Of a stretch of DNA of 39,749 nucleotides, positions 1 to 9,083 are shown piece after piece. The stretch comes from an uncultured Lachnospiraceae bacterium (GTDB lineage Bacteria; Bacillota; Clostridia; Lachnospirales; Lachnospiraceae): the NCBI GenBank assembly GCA_902761585.1, contig CACWKX010000019.1:1-39749 (forward strand), in the 5' to 3' direction. The notes below the pieces were generated by a model. The model saw only the letters and a list, made by a program, of their open reading frames with translations, ran no database searches and was not told the DNA's origin. The stretch's first letter is position 1. Each line of letters begins with the position of its first letter. The translations under genes were made by a program, and so were the position numbers.

Positions 1-107
1 ATCTGGTGGTAGGAAACAAATACTAATCCACAGCATCCATAACAGCATAGCCTTTTACCAAGAACAGGTAAAGATTGGCTACACACTATAATACGAGGAG
101 AACAAAC

Positions 108-1040
108 ATGAAGTTCAGGAAGGTAGCTGTACTTACATTGATCGGTGCAATGGCGATGAGCATGACAGCATTCGCGGATTCTGATCTGTCCAAGATCAGC
201 GGAGACATCAGCTGCACCGGATCATCCGCCCTTCAGCCGCTTGTCCAGGCGGCAGCGGACAAGTTTGCCGATGTCGCGCCGGGTGTGAACATCACGGTCG
301 ATGCGGGCGGATCAGGACAGGGACTTCAGAACGTTTCAGATGGAACTTCGACTGTCGGTGATTCTGACGTATTCGCTGAGGAGAAGCTCGATAAGGACAA
401 GGCCGCAGAGCTGGTTGACCATCAGGTCTGCGCAATCGGCATGGCGGTTGTCGTCTCCCAGGATGTGGCTGACGGCGGGGTCAAGAGCCTGACAACCGAC
501 CAGCTCGTCTCGATCTTTACGGGAGAGACAACCAACTGGAAGGATGTCGGCGGTCCGGATGAGGATATCACGCTTGTCCTTCGCCCAGAGGGATCCGGAA
601 CCCGCGCAACCTTCGACAAGTATGCGCTCGGCGGAGCAGAGGAAGCCGGTGAGGCGATGGAGAACGACAACTCCGCGGAGCTCCAGAAAGCGCTTCAGGA
701 CACGAATGGCTCTGTCGGATACCTGGCTCTTTCCTATATCCTTCCGGACAATGCGAAGGAAGCAATGAAGGGAATTGCGACGGTAGCAATCAATGATGTC
801 GAGCCGACGCTTGAGAATATCTACAGTGGCAAGTATGACGTCTGGGCTTATGAGCATATGTACACCAAGGGGGATGCAGACGAGGCAACCCAGGCCTTTA
901 TCGATTACATCACTGGCGACTTCTCGGATGATGTCGAGTCCCTTGGCTACTGCGTCTCCTCCAAGCTCTCCAAGACGGACGGCCACACCGGGACTGCGGA
1001 TGCAGCCGCAGCGACAGAAGCAGCAACCGAGGCACAGTAA
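108..1040 (+). CDS. pstS: Phosphate ABC transporter substrate-binding protein PstS
   Basis: A 310-residue secreted protein that captures inorganic phosphate outside the membrane and hands it to PstCA. The start at 108 is chosen because GAGGAG (95-100) precedes it; an in-frame codon at 75 has no such site. Residues 1-24 form a signal peptide ending in AFA. Ligand-loop motifs of the PstS family are visible: CTGSSALQP near residue 30, GGSGQG, and RPEGSGTR. No lipobox cysteine follows the signal peptide, so it may be released or held by another means. The C-terminus is an odd Ala/Glu/Thr tail ending ATEAATEAQ, shared with the phosphatase at 4769-6388. It is the first gene of the pst cluster and is separated from pstC by a terminator, which fits the usual excess of binding protein over permease. 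The promoter lies at or beyond the window edge. Confidence 0.95.
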   Translation: MKFRKVAVLTLIGAMAMSMTAFADSDLSKISGDISCTGSSALQPLVQAAADKFADVAPGVNITVDAGGSGQGLQNVSDGTSTVGDSDVFAEEKLDKDKAAELVDHQVCAIGMAVVVSQDVADGGVKSLTTDQLVSIFTGETTNWKDVGGPDEDITLVLRPEGSGTRATFDKYALGGAEEAGEAMENDNSAELQKALQDTNGSVGYLALSYILPDNAKEAMKGIATVAINDVEPTLENIYSGKYDVWAYEHMYTKGDADEATQAFIDYITGDFSDDVESLGYCVSSKLSKTDGHTGTADAAAATEAATEAQ

Positions 1041-1106
1041 GTTTCAACACCGCCCGGATCCAGAAGACGGAAACCGGAAAAGTCAGGCAGAAACAGTCTG
1101 AGACCC

Positions 1107-1144
1107 GCCCACCCGAAGGAACATTGATTCGGGTGGGCTTTTTT
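1107..1144 (+). terminator. Rho-independent terminator between pstS and pstC
   Basis: A perfect 11-bp stem (GCCCACCCGAA at 1107-1117 paired with 1128-1138), a 10-base loop and a run of six T (1139-1144). It sits just before the pstC ribosome site, so partial read-through would give high pstS and lower pstCAB expression. Confidence 0.93.
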
Positions 1145-1158
1145 GGAGAGTCCAATCT

Positions 1159-2052
1159 ATGTATAGCAGAGGAAAAGAAAAAACCTGGAAATTCTTTGTG
1201 ATGTTTTGCGGGCTTCTTATGATTGCCCTTCCGATTGCGATCGGTGTATTTCTTGCAATTAAGGGGAATGCCCTTTTTTACCACTATCATCACACGCTCT
1301 GGGAATTTCTGTTCACAACGACCTGGAAGCTGAAGGACGACCTGACCGGAGGCGGGCAGGGAGGTGCAGCAGTCTTTATCGTCGGTTCTCTGATTGTCTG
1401 CGGACTGGCGCTTCTGATTGCGGTGCCGTTCTCACTGGCAGCCGCCATCTTCATGACGGAGATCGCGCCGAAGACCGGAAACCGGATTCTGCGCCCGGCG
1501 GTGGAGATCTTTGTCGGAATCCCCTCCGTTGTATATGGCTGGATCGGTATGACGGTTCTGGTTCCGGCGCTCCAGAGCCTGTTTCACCTCAAGACCGGTC
1601 GGTCGGTACTGGCGGGCGGCATTGTCCTGGCGATCATGATCTTTCCTTCCATCACGACGGTGGCGGCGGATGCGATCCGTGCTGTGCCGGTCTCCGCAAG
1701 GATGGCGGCGTACGGCCTTGGCGCGACGCGCTGGCAGGTCATCCATCAGATTGTGATGCCGGCTGCGAAAACGAGTGTGCTGACCGGTGTGATCCTCGGA
1801 CTTGCCAGAGCGTTCGGCGAGGCACTTGCCGTGGCCATGGTCATTGGCAAGACACCCGCATTTCCAAAGGGAATCTTCGGACAGACAGCAACCATGACAA
1901 CCGTCATCGCGTCACGGATGGCGGAGCTGATGGAGGGCAGTGAAGCCAAGGCAGGGCTCTGGACGATCGCGTTTGTCCTGTATCTGATTTCGCTGCTGTT
2001 CATCTTCCTGATTCATCTGATTGCGGCAAAGGGGGCGAAGAAAGAATCATGA
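1159..2052 (+). CDS. pstC: Phosphate ABC transporter permease PstC
   Basis: A 297-residue inner membrane permease that forms the phosphate channel together with PstA. The sequence shows an N-terminal membrane segment (about residues 12-33), a periplasm-side loop, then five further hydrophobic segments typical of the BPD_transp_1 fold. The EAA-like cytoplasmic loop that contacts the ATPase is visible as GLGATRWQVIHQIVMPAA, followed by RAFGEALAVAMVIG, a PstC family signature. The start at 1159 follows GGAGAG (1145-1150). Its stop overlaps the pstA start by four bases (ATGA), so the two permease genes are translationally coupled. Length is normal for the family. Confidence 0.95.
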   Translation: MYSRGKEKTWKFFVMFCGLLMIALPIAIGVFLAIKGNALFYHYHHTLWEFLFTTTWKLKDDLTGGGQGGAAVFIVGSLIVCGLALLIAVPFSLAAAIFMTEIAPKTGNRILRPAVEIFVGIPSVVYGWIGMTVLVPALQSLFHLKTGRSVLAGGIVLAIMIFPSITTVAADAIRAVPVSARMAAYGLGATRWQVIHQIVMPAAKTSVLTGVILGLARAFGEALAVAMVIGKTPAFPKGIFGQTATMTTVIASRMAELMEGSEAKAGLWTIAFVLYLISLLFIFLIHLIAAKGAKKES

Positions 2053-2969
2053 CAGAGATTAAAAACGAACAGACAAAAGATCTGACACCCTCCAGAGGTC
2101 TGATCGGACGCGCAAAGGCTGTTGACCGGATCTGGACCGTCGTGTTTTACCTGGTTGCACTGTTTTTCCTTCTTCTGCTGTTTGCGTTTGCAGGCTACGT
2201 TATCATCAAGGGCTTTGCCGGTGCAACGCCGGAGATGTTCCGGTTTGACAGAAATGGAATCGGAAACTATTTCTTCAACACCATCTATCTGGTTTTTCTG
2301 TCTCTTTTGATCTCAGTGCCGATCGGTGTGATGGGCGGGATCTACATGGCAGAATATGCAAAAGACAATGCTTTTACGAAATTTCTCCGAATCGCAATCG
2401 AGACGCTGTCCTCCCTGCCGTCAATCGTAGTCGGCCTGTTCGGATATCTGATCTTTCTGGTTGCGACCCATTCACAGCCAAGCCTTCTGGCAGGTTCGAT
2501 CTGTGTGGCCATTCTGTCCCTTCCGCTGATGACGACAACGACGGAGGATGCGCTCAGAAGCCTTCCGCCGAGCTATAAGCTCGGGTCTCTTGGCATGGGG
2601 GCGACGCTCCGGCAGACGATCCAGTCGGTTCTGATTCCGGCCTGTGTTCCGAGAATTATCACGGGCGTCATCCTGGCCGCCGGCCGAGGTTTCGGCGAGG
2701 CAGCAGCACTTCTGTATACATCCGGTTCCGACACCAACATCAAGTGGAATCCACATGCGTGGATCAATCCGTCGCTGAACCCGTTTAACCCGCTCAGACG
2801 CGGCGGTACTCTCTCTCTGAAAACTTGGTCCTCCTTCACGGCGTCCGTCGGCGCGGAGGATGTTGCCAACCTGAGTGCGGCGATTCTGATGATTCTGGTG
2901 CTGTCCTTCTCCCTGCTTGCGCATTACCTGGAGGGGAGAATCCGGAAGAAGATGGGCGATACCAAGTGA
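2049..2969 (+). CDS. pstA: Phosphate ABC transporter permease PstA
   Basis: A 306-residue membrane permease, partner of PstC in the phosphate importer. It has an N-terminal membrane segment (about residues 31-56) and five more hydrophobic helices. PstA features include SLPSIVVGLFGYL, the EAA-type loop LGMGATLRQTIQSVLIPA, and GRGFGEAAALLYTSG. The start overlaps the pstC stop by four bases. The gene is followed after 22 bases by pstB with its own GATAAGAAGAG-type ribosome site. Nothing appears truncated or unusual. Confidence 0.95.
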   Translation: MTEIKNEQTKDLTPSRGLIGRAKAVDRIWTVVFYLVALFFLLLLFAFAGYVIIKGFAGATPEMFRFDRNGIGNYFFNTIYLVFLSLLISVPIGVMGGIYMAEYAKDNAFTKFLRIAIETLSSLPSIVVGLFGYLIFLVATHSQPSLLAGSICVAILSLPLMTTTTEDALRSLPPSYKLGSLGMGATLRQTIQSVLIPACVPRIITGVILAAGRGFGEAAALLYTSGSDTNIKWNPHAWINPSLNPFNPLRRGGTLSLKTWSSFTASVGAEDVANLSAAILMILVLSFSLLAHYLEGRIRKKMGDTK

Positions 2970-2991
2970 GCCTTTGTGAGGATAAGAAGAG

Positions 2992-3753
2992 ATGAGTGAA
3001 AACAGCAAGTTTACAGCGAGGAATCTGAATCTCTACTACGGGGATTTCCATGCGCTGAAGAATATCAATTTTGAAATCGAGGCCAACAAGATCACGGCAC
3101 TGATCGGACCCTCCGGCTGCGGCAAGTCAACCTTCCTGAAGACCTTGAACCGTATGAACGATTTCGTCGAAGGCTGCAAAATTGAAGGAGATGTCCTTCT
3201 GGACGGAAAAGACATCTATAAGACAGACATGAGCGCCATCGAGCTGAGGCAGAGAGTCGGGATGGTCTTCCAGCAGCCCAATCCATTTCCGAAATCCATC
3301 TATGAGAATGTCGCCTATGGCCCGAGAATCCGTGGGATCAAAAAGAAGAGCGAACTGGATGAGATTGTAGAGACCTCCCTGCGCGAGGTCGGAATCTGGG
3401 ATGAATTCAAGGACCGCCTGCACAAATCTGCGCTGGGACTCTCCGGCGGGCAGCAGCAGCGGCTCTGTATTGCGAGGACCGTCGCCGTCCATCCGGAGGT
3501 CGTTCTGATGGATGAGCCGACTTCGGCGCTGGATCCAATCTCCACGATGAAGATCGAGGATCTGGCTGTGGAAATGAAGAAAAAGTACACCATCGTGATC
3601 GTCACGCACAACATGCAGCAGGCGAACCGGATCTCCGACACGACGGCCTTCTTCCTGCTGGGCGAGCTGATCGAGACCGGTGCGACAAAGGATCTCTTCC
3701 TCAATCCGAAGAACAAGAAGACGGAAGAATACATCACCGGAAGGTTCGGCTGA
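2992..3753 (+). CDS. pstB: Phosphate ABC transporter ATP-binding protein PstB
   Basis: A 253-residue ATPase that powers phosphate import through PstCA. All ABC motifs are present: Walker [10 protein letters not shown] (about residues 38-46), Q-loop [11 protein letters not shown] (PstB-specific), signature [13 protein letters not shown] (about 148-160), Walker [14 protein letters not shown], and H-loop VTHNMQQA. The length matches the family. It follows pstA closely and is followed by a small hairpin and phoU. PstB in other bacteria also contacts PhoU to signal phosphate sufficiency; that role here is inferred from family knowledge and gene order. Confidence 0.96.
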   Translation: MSENSKFTARNLNLYYGDFHALKNINFEIEANKITALIGPSGCGKSTFLKTLNRMNDFVEGCKIEGDVLLDGKDIYKTDMSAIELRQRVGMVFQQPNPFPKSIYENVAYGPRIRGIKKKSELDEIVETSLREVGIWDEFKDRLHKSALGLSGGQQQRLCIARTVAVHPEVVLMDEPTSALDPISTMKIEDLAVEMKKKYTIVIVTHNMQQANRISDTTAFFLLGELIETGATKDLFLNPKNKKTEEYITGRFG

Positions 3754-3769
3754 CTGCCGGGCACGGCAG
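3754..3769 (+). other. Short hairpin directly after pstB
   Basis: CTGCCG (3754-3759), a four-base loop, then CGGCAG (3764-3769), beginning on the base after the pstB stop codon. There is no T-run, so it is not a simple terminator; it could protect the upstream 3' end or separate pstB and phoU messages. Its role is unproven. Confidence 0.4.
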
Positions 3770-3942
3770 GGAACAGGCGGCCGTATCAGACTGGAAGCGG
3801 CTTGTCAGCTGTGCCGTGGAGGATGATGGGGATTGAAGAAGCTTACGCAGGCAGAAGACCGGTTGAGCATATACCAGAGAAAGACAGACGGACTGAAAGA
3901 GAGTCACCCAGGCAGTTCGTCCCGGAGAGTCAGGAGGTAAGT

Positions 3943-4638
3943 ATGGGAACACGGAAAGGATATGACCTGGAGTTGAAGGAAATCAATGACCGGGTGGAGA
4001 CGATGGGCAAGCAGGTGCTGCTCGCCATTGACCGGACGATCATCGCGCTGGAGAAGATGGATGTCGTGGCGGCGAATGCGATCATGAAAAACGACGCGCT
4101 GATTGATGCGATGGAGACGGATATTGAGGAACGGTGCATTCAGATCGTTGTCAAGCAGCAGCCGATTGCGTCGGACTGGAGGAGACTTGCGAGCTATATG
4201 CGGATGATCAGCGACCTGGAGCGGATCGCGGACAACTGCAGTGACATCGCCATCTACATCAAGAAGCTGGCGTCCCTGAAAACCGTCACGCCTCCGGCTC
4301 ATCTTGGTGAGGCCTTCTCGTCCATGAGGCAGATGGTCGCCGACATGGTGGAGGCCTTCCATAATGAAGATCTTCAGCTGGCAGAAAAGGTTGTAAAGGC
4401 AGACGATATCATCGATGAGCTGTTTGAGAAGAATGTTCAGGAAATCCGGGATGCCATTAAGGCAGACACAGATGCCATCGAGCAGTATCTGGATTATCTG
4501 TTCATCGACAAATATGTAGAGCGGATGGCGGACCACGTGACTGCCGTCGCGTCCTGGATTTCGTTTATCACGAAGGGCGAACTGAACATCATGTTCACGG
4601 ACCGCTATGCCAGGGAGAGCAAGGACAACCCGCAGTGA
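3943..4638 (+). CDS. phoU: Phosphate signalling and transport regulator PhoU
   Basis: A 231-residue cytoplasmic protein with two repeated three-helix bundles, the PhoU fold. Each bundle carries the metal-binding E/DxxxD-type motif: DLERIADNCSDIA in the first half and YVERMADHVTAVA in the second. PhoU links the Pst transporter to the phosphate-sensing kinase and restrains uptake. The ORF is open upstream to 3802, but the start at 3943 has a near-perfect AGGAGG site (3932-3937) and gives the normal family length, so the longer form is rejected. No PhoR-type kinase is adjacent; the nearest OmpR/PhoB-type regulator is about 8 kb away at 11934-12605. Confidence 0.94.
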   Translation: MGTRKGYDLELKEINDRVETMGKQVLLAIDRTIIALEKMDVVAANAIMKNDALIDAMETDIEERCIQIVVKQQPIASDWRRLASYMRMISDLERIADNCSDIAIYIKKLASLKTVTPPAHLGEAFSSMRQMVADMVEAFHNEDLQLAEKVVKADDIIDELFEKNVQEIRDAIKADTDAIEQYLDYLFIDKYVERMADHVTAVASWISFITKGELNIMFTDRYARESKDNPQ

Positions 4639-4668
4639 CAGCAGAAGCCAGGGCGGCCTTTCTTATTT

Positions 4669-4708
4669 TTTACAGACATTTCACGGCGGCAGGCCGTCAG
4701 AGTTCACA
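4669..4708 (+). promoter_or_regulatory. Possible PhoP/PhoB-type repeats upstream of the phosphatase
   Basis: TTTACA (4669-4674) and TTCACG (4680-4685) are spaced exactly 11 bases apart, with TTCACA at 4703-4708. Clostridial and bacillar PhoP boxes are TT(A/C/T)ACA-like repeats with 11-base spacing. I see no convincing -10 box, so this is a weak call supported mainly by the neighbouring phosphate genes. Confidence 0.3.
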
Positions 4709-4768
4709 TTCTGCATGTACACTTTTCCTGTAAAAAAAACAGGATCAACTTGCAGGAGGGAAAACAAA

Positions 4769-6388
4769 ATGCTGAATCACAAAATCACTGGAATGATTCT
4801 GACGGGAACGCTTGCGGCATGTCTGAGCGTGTCTGCAATGGCATCGACTGCTCATTTCAATGACTCCAGCGTGACAGGAAAGGATTCTGGCTGGGAAGAC
4901 TGGACAAAGCAGTGGCCGACTGTCGCGGCGGATTATGAGAAGGTTTCCATCTCTGTCGGCGCAGATCAGACGCAGCTGAACTTTGGATGGTATTCCAAAT
5001 CGAAGGATGATGCGAAGGTTTTCTTCGGAGAGGATCAGGACAAGCTCCAGGAGTTCGACGGAGAGAGCGGGGAGGTAGACAAGACTTTCACCGGTGACAC
5101 ACAATACTATTACAACCATGTCACTGTAACAGGACTGAAGGCGTCAACCAAGTATTTCTACACGGTCCAGAAGGATGGAAAGCAGACAGACCCGGCAGAG
5201 TTTGACACCCAGTCCTTTGACACCATCAAGATGCTCTACGTAGGTGACCCGCAGGTCGGTGCCTCCAAGGGACAGCCGACTTCAACCTCCGAGGAGCTTG
5301 CGGAGGACAGCGGCGAGGCGAACACGGCAGCCGAGAATGATGGATTTGCATGGAACCGGACGCTGAACATCGCGCTGGATCAGAACAAGGACATCAACTA
5401 TATCATTTCCGCAGGCGACCAGGTCAACAACACAGGGAACCCGAAGGAAGAGGAATTTGCCAGCTACCTGAATGCAGAGAAACTGTCCGGCATCGCAGAG
5501 GCGACCACAATCGGCAATCATGACTCCCTGACGAAGGATTACGGCTATCACTTCTTCAATCCGAACCAGACTGGGAAAGGACAGACGGAAGCAGGCGGTG
5601 ACTACTACTACAGCTATGGACCTGGCCTTTTCATTGTGCTGAATACGAACAACTACAATGTTGCGGAGCATGCGGAGACAATCAAGGAAGCGGTGGCTTC
5701 AAACCCGGACGCCAAATGGAGAATTGTCACGATCCATCAGGATATCTATGGCTCAGGACTTGACCACTCCAACACGGACGGCATGATTCTTCGTACACAG
5801 CTGACACCGCTTTTTGATGAGAATGATATCGACGTCGTTCTCCAGGGCCATGACCACACCTACAGCAGAACCAAGATGCTGGAAGGTGATGGTCAGGAGC
5901 ATGGTAAGTATGAGTTCAGACTGGATGATACAGGCAAGGACTATGATTGGGACCATGCTTACAATGTTGACACGGATGAAGCAATCAAGCTTGATACGTC
6001 GGACGCGACCGATGACGAGAAGGCTGCGAAGGAGAAGTTCGACCAGGACAACAGTTGCTACACCATCGAGGATGTGGACGGCAATTCCGTCGACAATCCG
6101 ACTGGGATCCTCTACATGACTGCAAACTCCGCATCCGGTTCCAAGTACTATGAACTGGCGGAGACACAGCAGGATTACGTAGAAGTCCGCAGTCAGAACT
6201 GGCTTCCGTCCTACTCGGTCATCTCTTTGAGCGACAGTGCTTTCACGATCGATACGTACCAGATCAAGGATGACGGATCGGTCGAGGCGATCGATGACAC
6301 CTTCACCATCAACAAGACGGATGATGGCAAGGCTGAGGCAGACGCGCAGTCTTCCGATGAAACTGCGGCTGCAACCGAGGCACAGTAA
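4769..6388 (+). CDS. Secreted purple acid phosphatase-like metallophosphoesterase
   Basis: A 539-residue secreted enzyme likely to release phosphate from extracellular phosphomonoesters. The start at 4769 follows GCAGGAGGG; the signal peptide ends near SAMA (residue 25). An N-terminal fibronectin-III/purple-acid-phosphatase domain (about 45-150) precedes a calcineurin-like core with all five metal motifs: YVGDPQVG, SAGDQVNN, IGNHDS, IHQD and QGHDHTYSR. The catalytic domain has an Asp/Glu/Lys-rich insert after GHDH (about 375-435). The last residues, TAAATEAQ, repeat the PstS tail. It sits directly behind pst-phoU, which suggests a scavenging role under phosphate limitation. The exact substrate cannot be told from sequence. 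Confidence 0.9.
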   Translation: MLNHKITGMILTGTLAACLSVSAMASTAHFNDSSVTGKDSGWEDWTKQWPTVAADYEKVSISVGADQTQLNFGWYSKSKDDAKVFFGEDQDKLQEFDGESGEVDKTFTGDTQYYYNHVTVTGLKASTKYFYTVQKDGKQTDPAEFDTQSFDTIKMLYVGDPQVGASKGQPTSTSEELAEDSGEANTAAENDGFAWNRTLNIALDQNKDINYIISAGDQVNNTGNPKEEEFASYLNAEKLSGIAEATTIGNHDSLTKDYGYHFFNPNQTGKGQTEAGGDYYYSYGPGLFIVLNTNNYNVAEHAETIKEAVASNPDAKWRIVTIHQDIYGSGLDHSNTDGMILRTQLTPLFDENDIDVVLQGHDHTYSRTKMLEGDGQEHGKYEFRLDDTGKDYDWDHAYNVDTDEAIKLDTSDATDDEKAAKEKFDQDNSCYTIEDVDGNSVDNPTGILYMTANSASGSKYYELAETQQDYVEVRSQNWLPSYSVISLSDSAFTIDTYQIKDDGSVEAIDDTFTINKTDDGKAEADAQSSDETAAATEAQ

Positions 6389-6459
6389 ACCTGAACACCG
6401 ATCAGCTGCTCTGTGCGATAACAGCGCAGGGCAGATCAGACATACAGGGTTTGGAAGAA

Positions 6460-6493
6460 GCTGCTCCAGGCGTAAGAGCCCGGGGCAGCCTTT
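6460..6493 (+). terminator. Weak terminator-like hairpin after the phosphatase gene
   Basis: An 8-bp stem with one G-U pair (GCTGCTCC at 6460-6467 with GGGGCAGC at 6482-6489) is followed by CTTTC. The T-run is short, so termination may be poor. Confidence 0.35.
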
Positions 6494-6520
6494 CATATAC
6501 AGATATTGTGGAGCTGAGAT

Positions 6521-7759
6521 ATGGGACGATTTACGGTCAAAAAGCCAATGATCAAAGAGAAGCAGACAACTGTGACCGGAAGAAGGATTGAGAAACTGAA
6601 AGAAAGCACGTCATGCGGAAAAAGAATCTGGGTCCGGCGGACGGTGATGGCGGCCATCTTTTTCATTCTGATTCTTGCAGCCTACAGGCTGAACACGATG
6701 AAAAAGACGGAGCTTGTCACCCGCACCGGGAATACATATGAGAAGGGGGTTGTGCAGAAAGTCCTGCAGGACAACCTGCAGGCAGACGGGACACGCAGTG
6801 GAGAACAGGTCGTGACAGTGAAGATGACAACAGGTGTGCGCAAAGGAGAGGTCATTCAAATGACCTCTGCATCTGGTTTCCTGTTTGGAACAGCCTGTAC
6901 ACCTGGTCTTCATGTCATTGTTGTTCAGTCTGTCTCTGGCGACTCGACGGTATCCTCTGTCTATTCCAGAGACCGCGGCGGGGTGATTCTGCTCTTTGGT
7001 CTGTTGTATCTTGTGGCTCTGATTGCGGTTGGCGGTCGGCAGGGCTTGAAGGCTTCCGCCGGCCTCATCATCACGTTCTTCATCATCATTTTTATCTGGA
7101 TTCCGCTCATCTATCTGCGTGTCTCGCCAATCCGCTCCGCCGTCGTGATCTGTGCCCTGACGACCATTCTGACCTTCTGGTGCATCGGCGGAATCAGCCG
7201 CAAGACGATCACTGCAACGCTCGGGACGGTTTCAGGTGTTGTGATCGCCGGAATCTTTGCGGAGATTTTCTCTCTGGCGACGGGAATCAGCGGCTGGAAT
7301 GTCTCGAACATCGAGACATTGCTGACGATCTGGGAGTCAAACCGCATTAAGGTCGGAGGCCTTCTCTTTGCAGGAATTCTGATCTCGGCGCTCGGTGCGG
7401 AGATGGACGTGGCGATGTCTATATCCAGTTCGATGCAGGAAGTGTGCAGACAGAATCCCGGGATTTCCAGATGGGAACTTTTCTGTGCAGGCATGCGTGT
7501 GGGAAGAGATATGATGGGAACGGATTCTAATACGCTGCTTCTTGCTTTTGTCGGGACGGAGGTCTCTCAGCTGGTCCTGAATTTTGCCTACGATCTTCCG
7601 ACTGCACAGGTCCTCAATTCCAACAACATCGGAATCGCCGTTATGCAGGGCCTTTCCGGCAGCTTCGGCATTGTGCTGTCCGTCCCGATTACCGTGCTGA
7701 TCGCATCCTGGATCTTCCGTGGGAAGCCGTCAGAATCCACAGAACGGGTTCTTCAGTGA
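6521..7759 (+). CDS. YibE/F family multi-pass membrane protein
   Basis: A 412-residue membrane protein matching the YibE/F-like family. It has one N-terminal membrane segment (about residues 44-60), a soluble extracytoplasmic region (about 70-145), and then about seven hydrophobic helices. The family-like region WNVSNIETLL... LISALGAEMDVAMSISSSMQEV and the GRDMMGTDSNTLLLAFVG stretch support the assignment. The biological function of this family is not established. The start follows GGAG (6510-6513). Its 3' end overlaps the convergent RHH gene by seven bases, leaving no room for a separate terminator. Confidence 0.85.
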   Translation: MGRFTVKKPMIKEKQTTVTGRRIEKLKESTSCGKRIWVRRTVMAAIFFILILAAYRLNTMKKTELVTRTGNTYEKGVVQKVLQDNLQADGTRSGEQVVTVKMTTGVRKGEVIQMTSASGFLFGTACTPGLHVIVVQSVSGDSTVSSVYSRDRGGVILLFGLLYLVALIAVGGRQGLKASAGLIITFFIIIFIWIPLIYLRVSPIRSAVVICALTTILTFWCIGGISRKTITATLGTVSGVVIAGIFAEIFSLATGISGWNVSNIETLLTIWESNRIKVGGLLFAGILISALGAEMDVAMSISSSMQEVCRQNPGISRWELFCAGMRVGRDMMGTDSNTLLLAFVGTEVSQLVLNFAYDLPTAQVLNSNNIGIAVMQGLSGSFGIVLSVPITVLIASWIFRGKPSESTERVLQ

Positions 7760-7947
7760 AGATCCAGCTCCGGCGGCTCGTCGAGATGCTGCGAAACGTA
7801 CTTCCCATCTTTCTTGCGCTGCCGGACGCATTCGGTCAGGAGGTATTCGATCTGGCCGTTGACAGAGCGGAAATCATCCTCTGCCCAGGCAGCGATTGCA
7901 TCGTAGAGCTTTTCATTCAACCTGAGCGGAATCTGTTTCTTTGCCAA
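7753..7947 (-). CDS. Arc/MetJ-like ribbon-helix-helix protein
   Basis: A 64-residue protein with a ribbon-helix-helix DNA-binding fold: strand KQIPLRLNEKLYDAIAAWAEDD, then FRSVNGQIEYLLTECVRQ. It starts with TTG at 7947, eight bases after a strong AAGGAGG. It is the second gene of an operon behind the SPFH gene (20-base gap), a pairing seen in many Firmicutes. Dimers of this fold bind short DNA repeats, and the three 11-base repeats over the operon promoter (9084-9116) are an obvious candidate target, making autoregulation likely but unproven. The acidic C-terminal tail (DEPPELDLH) is not part of the fold. Confidence 0.85.
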   Translation of the reverse strand: MAKKQIPLRLNEKLYDAIAAWAEDDFRSVNGQIEYLLTECVRQRKKDGKYVSQHLDEPPELDLH

Positions 7948-7967
7948 GCGTATCCCTCCTTTTCAGC

Positions 7968-9056
7968 TTAATACAGCGAGCCGGAGTTGACGACTGGCTG
8001 CGCGTCACGATTGCCGCACAGAACGACCAGCAGGTTGGAGACCATGGCAGCCTTTCGCTCATCGTCGAGATCGACAACATTATCTTCCTTCAGCTTCTCA
8101 AGCGCCATCTGAACCATACCGACAGCACCGTCCACGATCAGTTTTCTCGCATCGACGATTGCCGATGCCTGCTGGCGCTGCAGCATCGCAGCCGCGATCT
8201 CCGGCGCGTAGGCCAGGTAAGTAATGCGGGCATCCAGGATCTCGAGTCCGGCAACCTCTACCTTGCTCTGGATCTCGTCCCGGATCCTTTTTGCGACGAC
8301 CTCTGTTGAGCCGCGCAGGGAACCGTCGTCCGCCTGACCGTCACCTGTGGTGTCAATGTTCGGCGCGACGTCGTATGGATAGATCTTCACGACATTGCGG
8401 ACAGCCGCATCGCATTGGAGCGAGAGATATTCCTTGAAGTTGTCGACGGTGAAGACAGCCTTCGCTGTATCGACAACCCGCCACATGACGGCGACCCCGA
8501 CTTCGACCGGGTTTCCGAGCGCGTCGTTGACCTTCTGTCGGCTGTTGTTCAGGGTCATCACCTTGAGAGAAATGACATTCCCGCTGGAAGCGGAGGTGGA
8601 GGACTCGGCGGCGCCCTTCAGTAGTGCCGCTGCGACAGAATTCTTATCGCCATCGTTTACATCCCGGCTCTGACCAAGCTGGGTTCTCTTCGCGGGATTG
8701 AAGCTGCTGCAGAAGGGATTGACGGCATAAAAACCAGGTCCCTTCAGTGTTCCAATGTAGTCGCCGAACAGCGTGATGACGAGCGCTTCCTGTGGCTTCA
8801 AGACACGCAGGCCTGCCAGCGGAAGCCAGCAGATGCAAGCCAGGATCATAGGAATGACCTGCAGTGCCAGAGGACTGTCGGTTGAGATGAAAAAGACGCT
8901 CAGAAGCACCAAAACGGTCTCGAGCGCAAGGGTCAGGGCGAGAACGAGCATACCGTTTTTCCTGACATTCAATATCTTTTCCTTTACATCCTGAGGCTGT
9001 TTTCCGGCAGCTGTACTTGATGTTTGATTCTGGTTCTGATTCAGATTGTCCATCAT
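7968..9056 (-). CDS. SPFH (stomatin/prohibitin/flotillin/HflK) domain membrane protein
   Basis: A 362-residue membrane protein. The start at 9056 is preferred over the longer form at 9113 because GGAGG lies eight bases ahead. The N-terminus is Asn/Gln-rich and soluble (NLNQNQNQ), followed by two hydrophobic helices (about residues 35-60 and 63-85), then the SPFH domain beginning PQEALVITLFGDYIGTLKGPGFY and ending around the TYLAYAPEIAAAMLQRQQA helix typical of the family. SPFH proteins form ring or cage oligomers that organise membrane microdomains or protease complexes. Co-transcribed with the RHH gene; no protease gene is adjacent. Confidence 0.88.
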   Translation of the reverse strand: MMDNLNQNQNQTSSTAAGKQPQDVKEKILNVRKNGMLVLALTLALETVLVLLSVFFISTDSPLALQVIPMILACICWLPLAGLRVLKPQEALVITLFGDYIGTLKGPGFYAVNPFCSSFNPAKRTQLGQSRDVNDGDKNSVAAALLKGAAESSTSASSGNVISLKVMTLNNSRQKVNDALGNPVEVGVAVMWRVVDTAKAVFTVDNFKEYLSLQCDAAVRNVVKIYPYDVAPNIDTTGDGQADDGSLRGSTEVVAKRIRDEIQSKVEVAGLEILDARITYLAYAPEIAAAMLQRQQASAIVDARKLIVDGAVGMVQMALEKLKEDNVVDLDDERKAAMVSNLLVVLCGNRDAQPVVNSGSLY

Positions 9057-9083
9057 GATTGGATCCTCCCTCCAATTTGTGTA

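Noticed and set aside
87..92. TATAAT directly before pstS
   Set aside because: It is only 15 bases from the ATG, so a start from it would leave no room for the ribosome site at 95-100; no matching -35 box is present.
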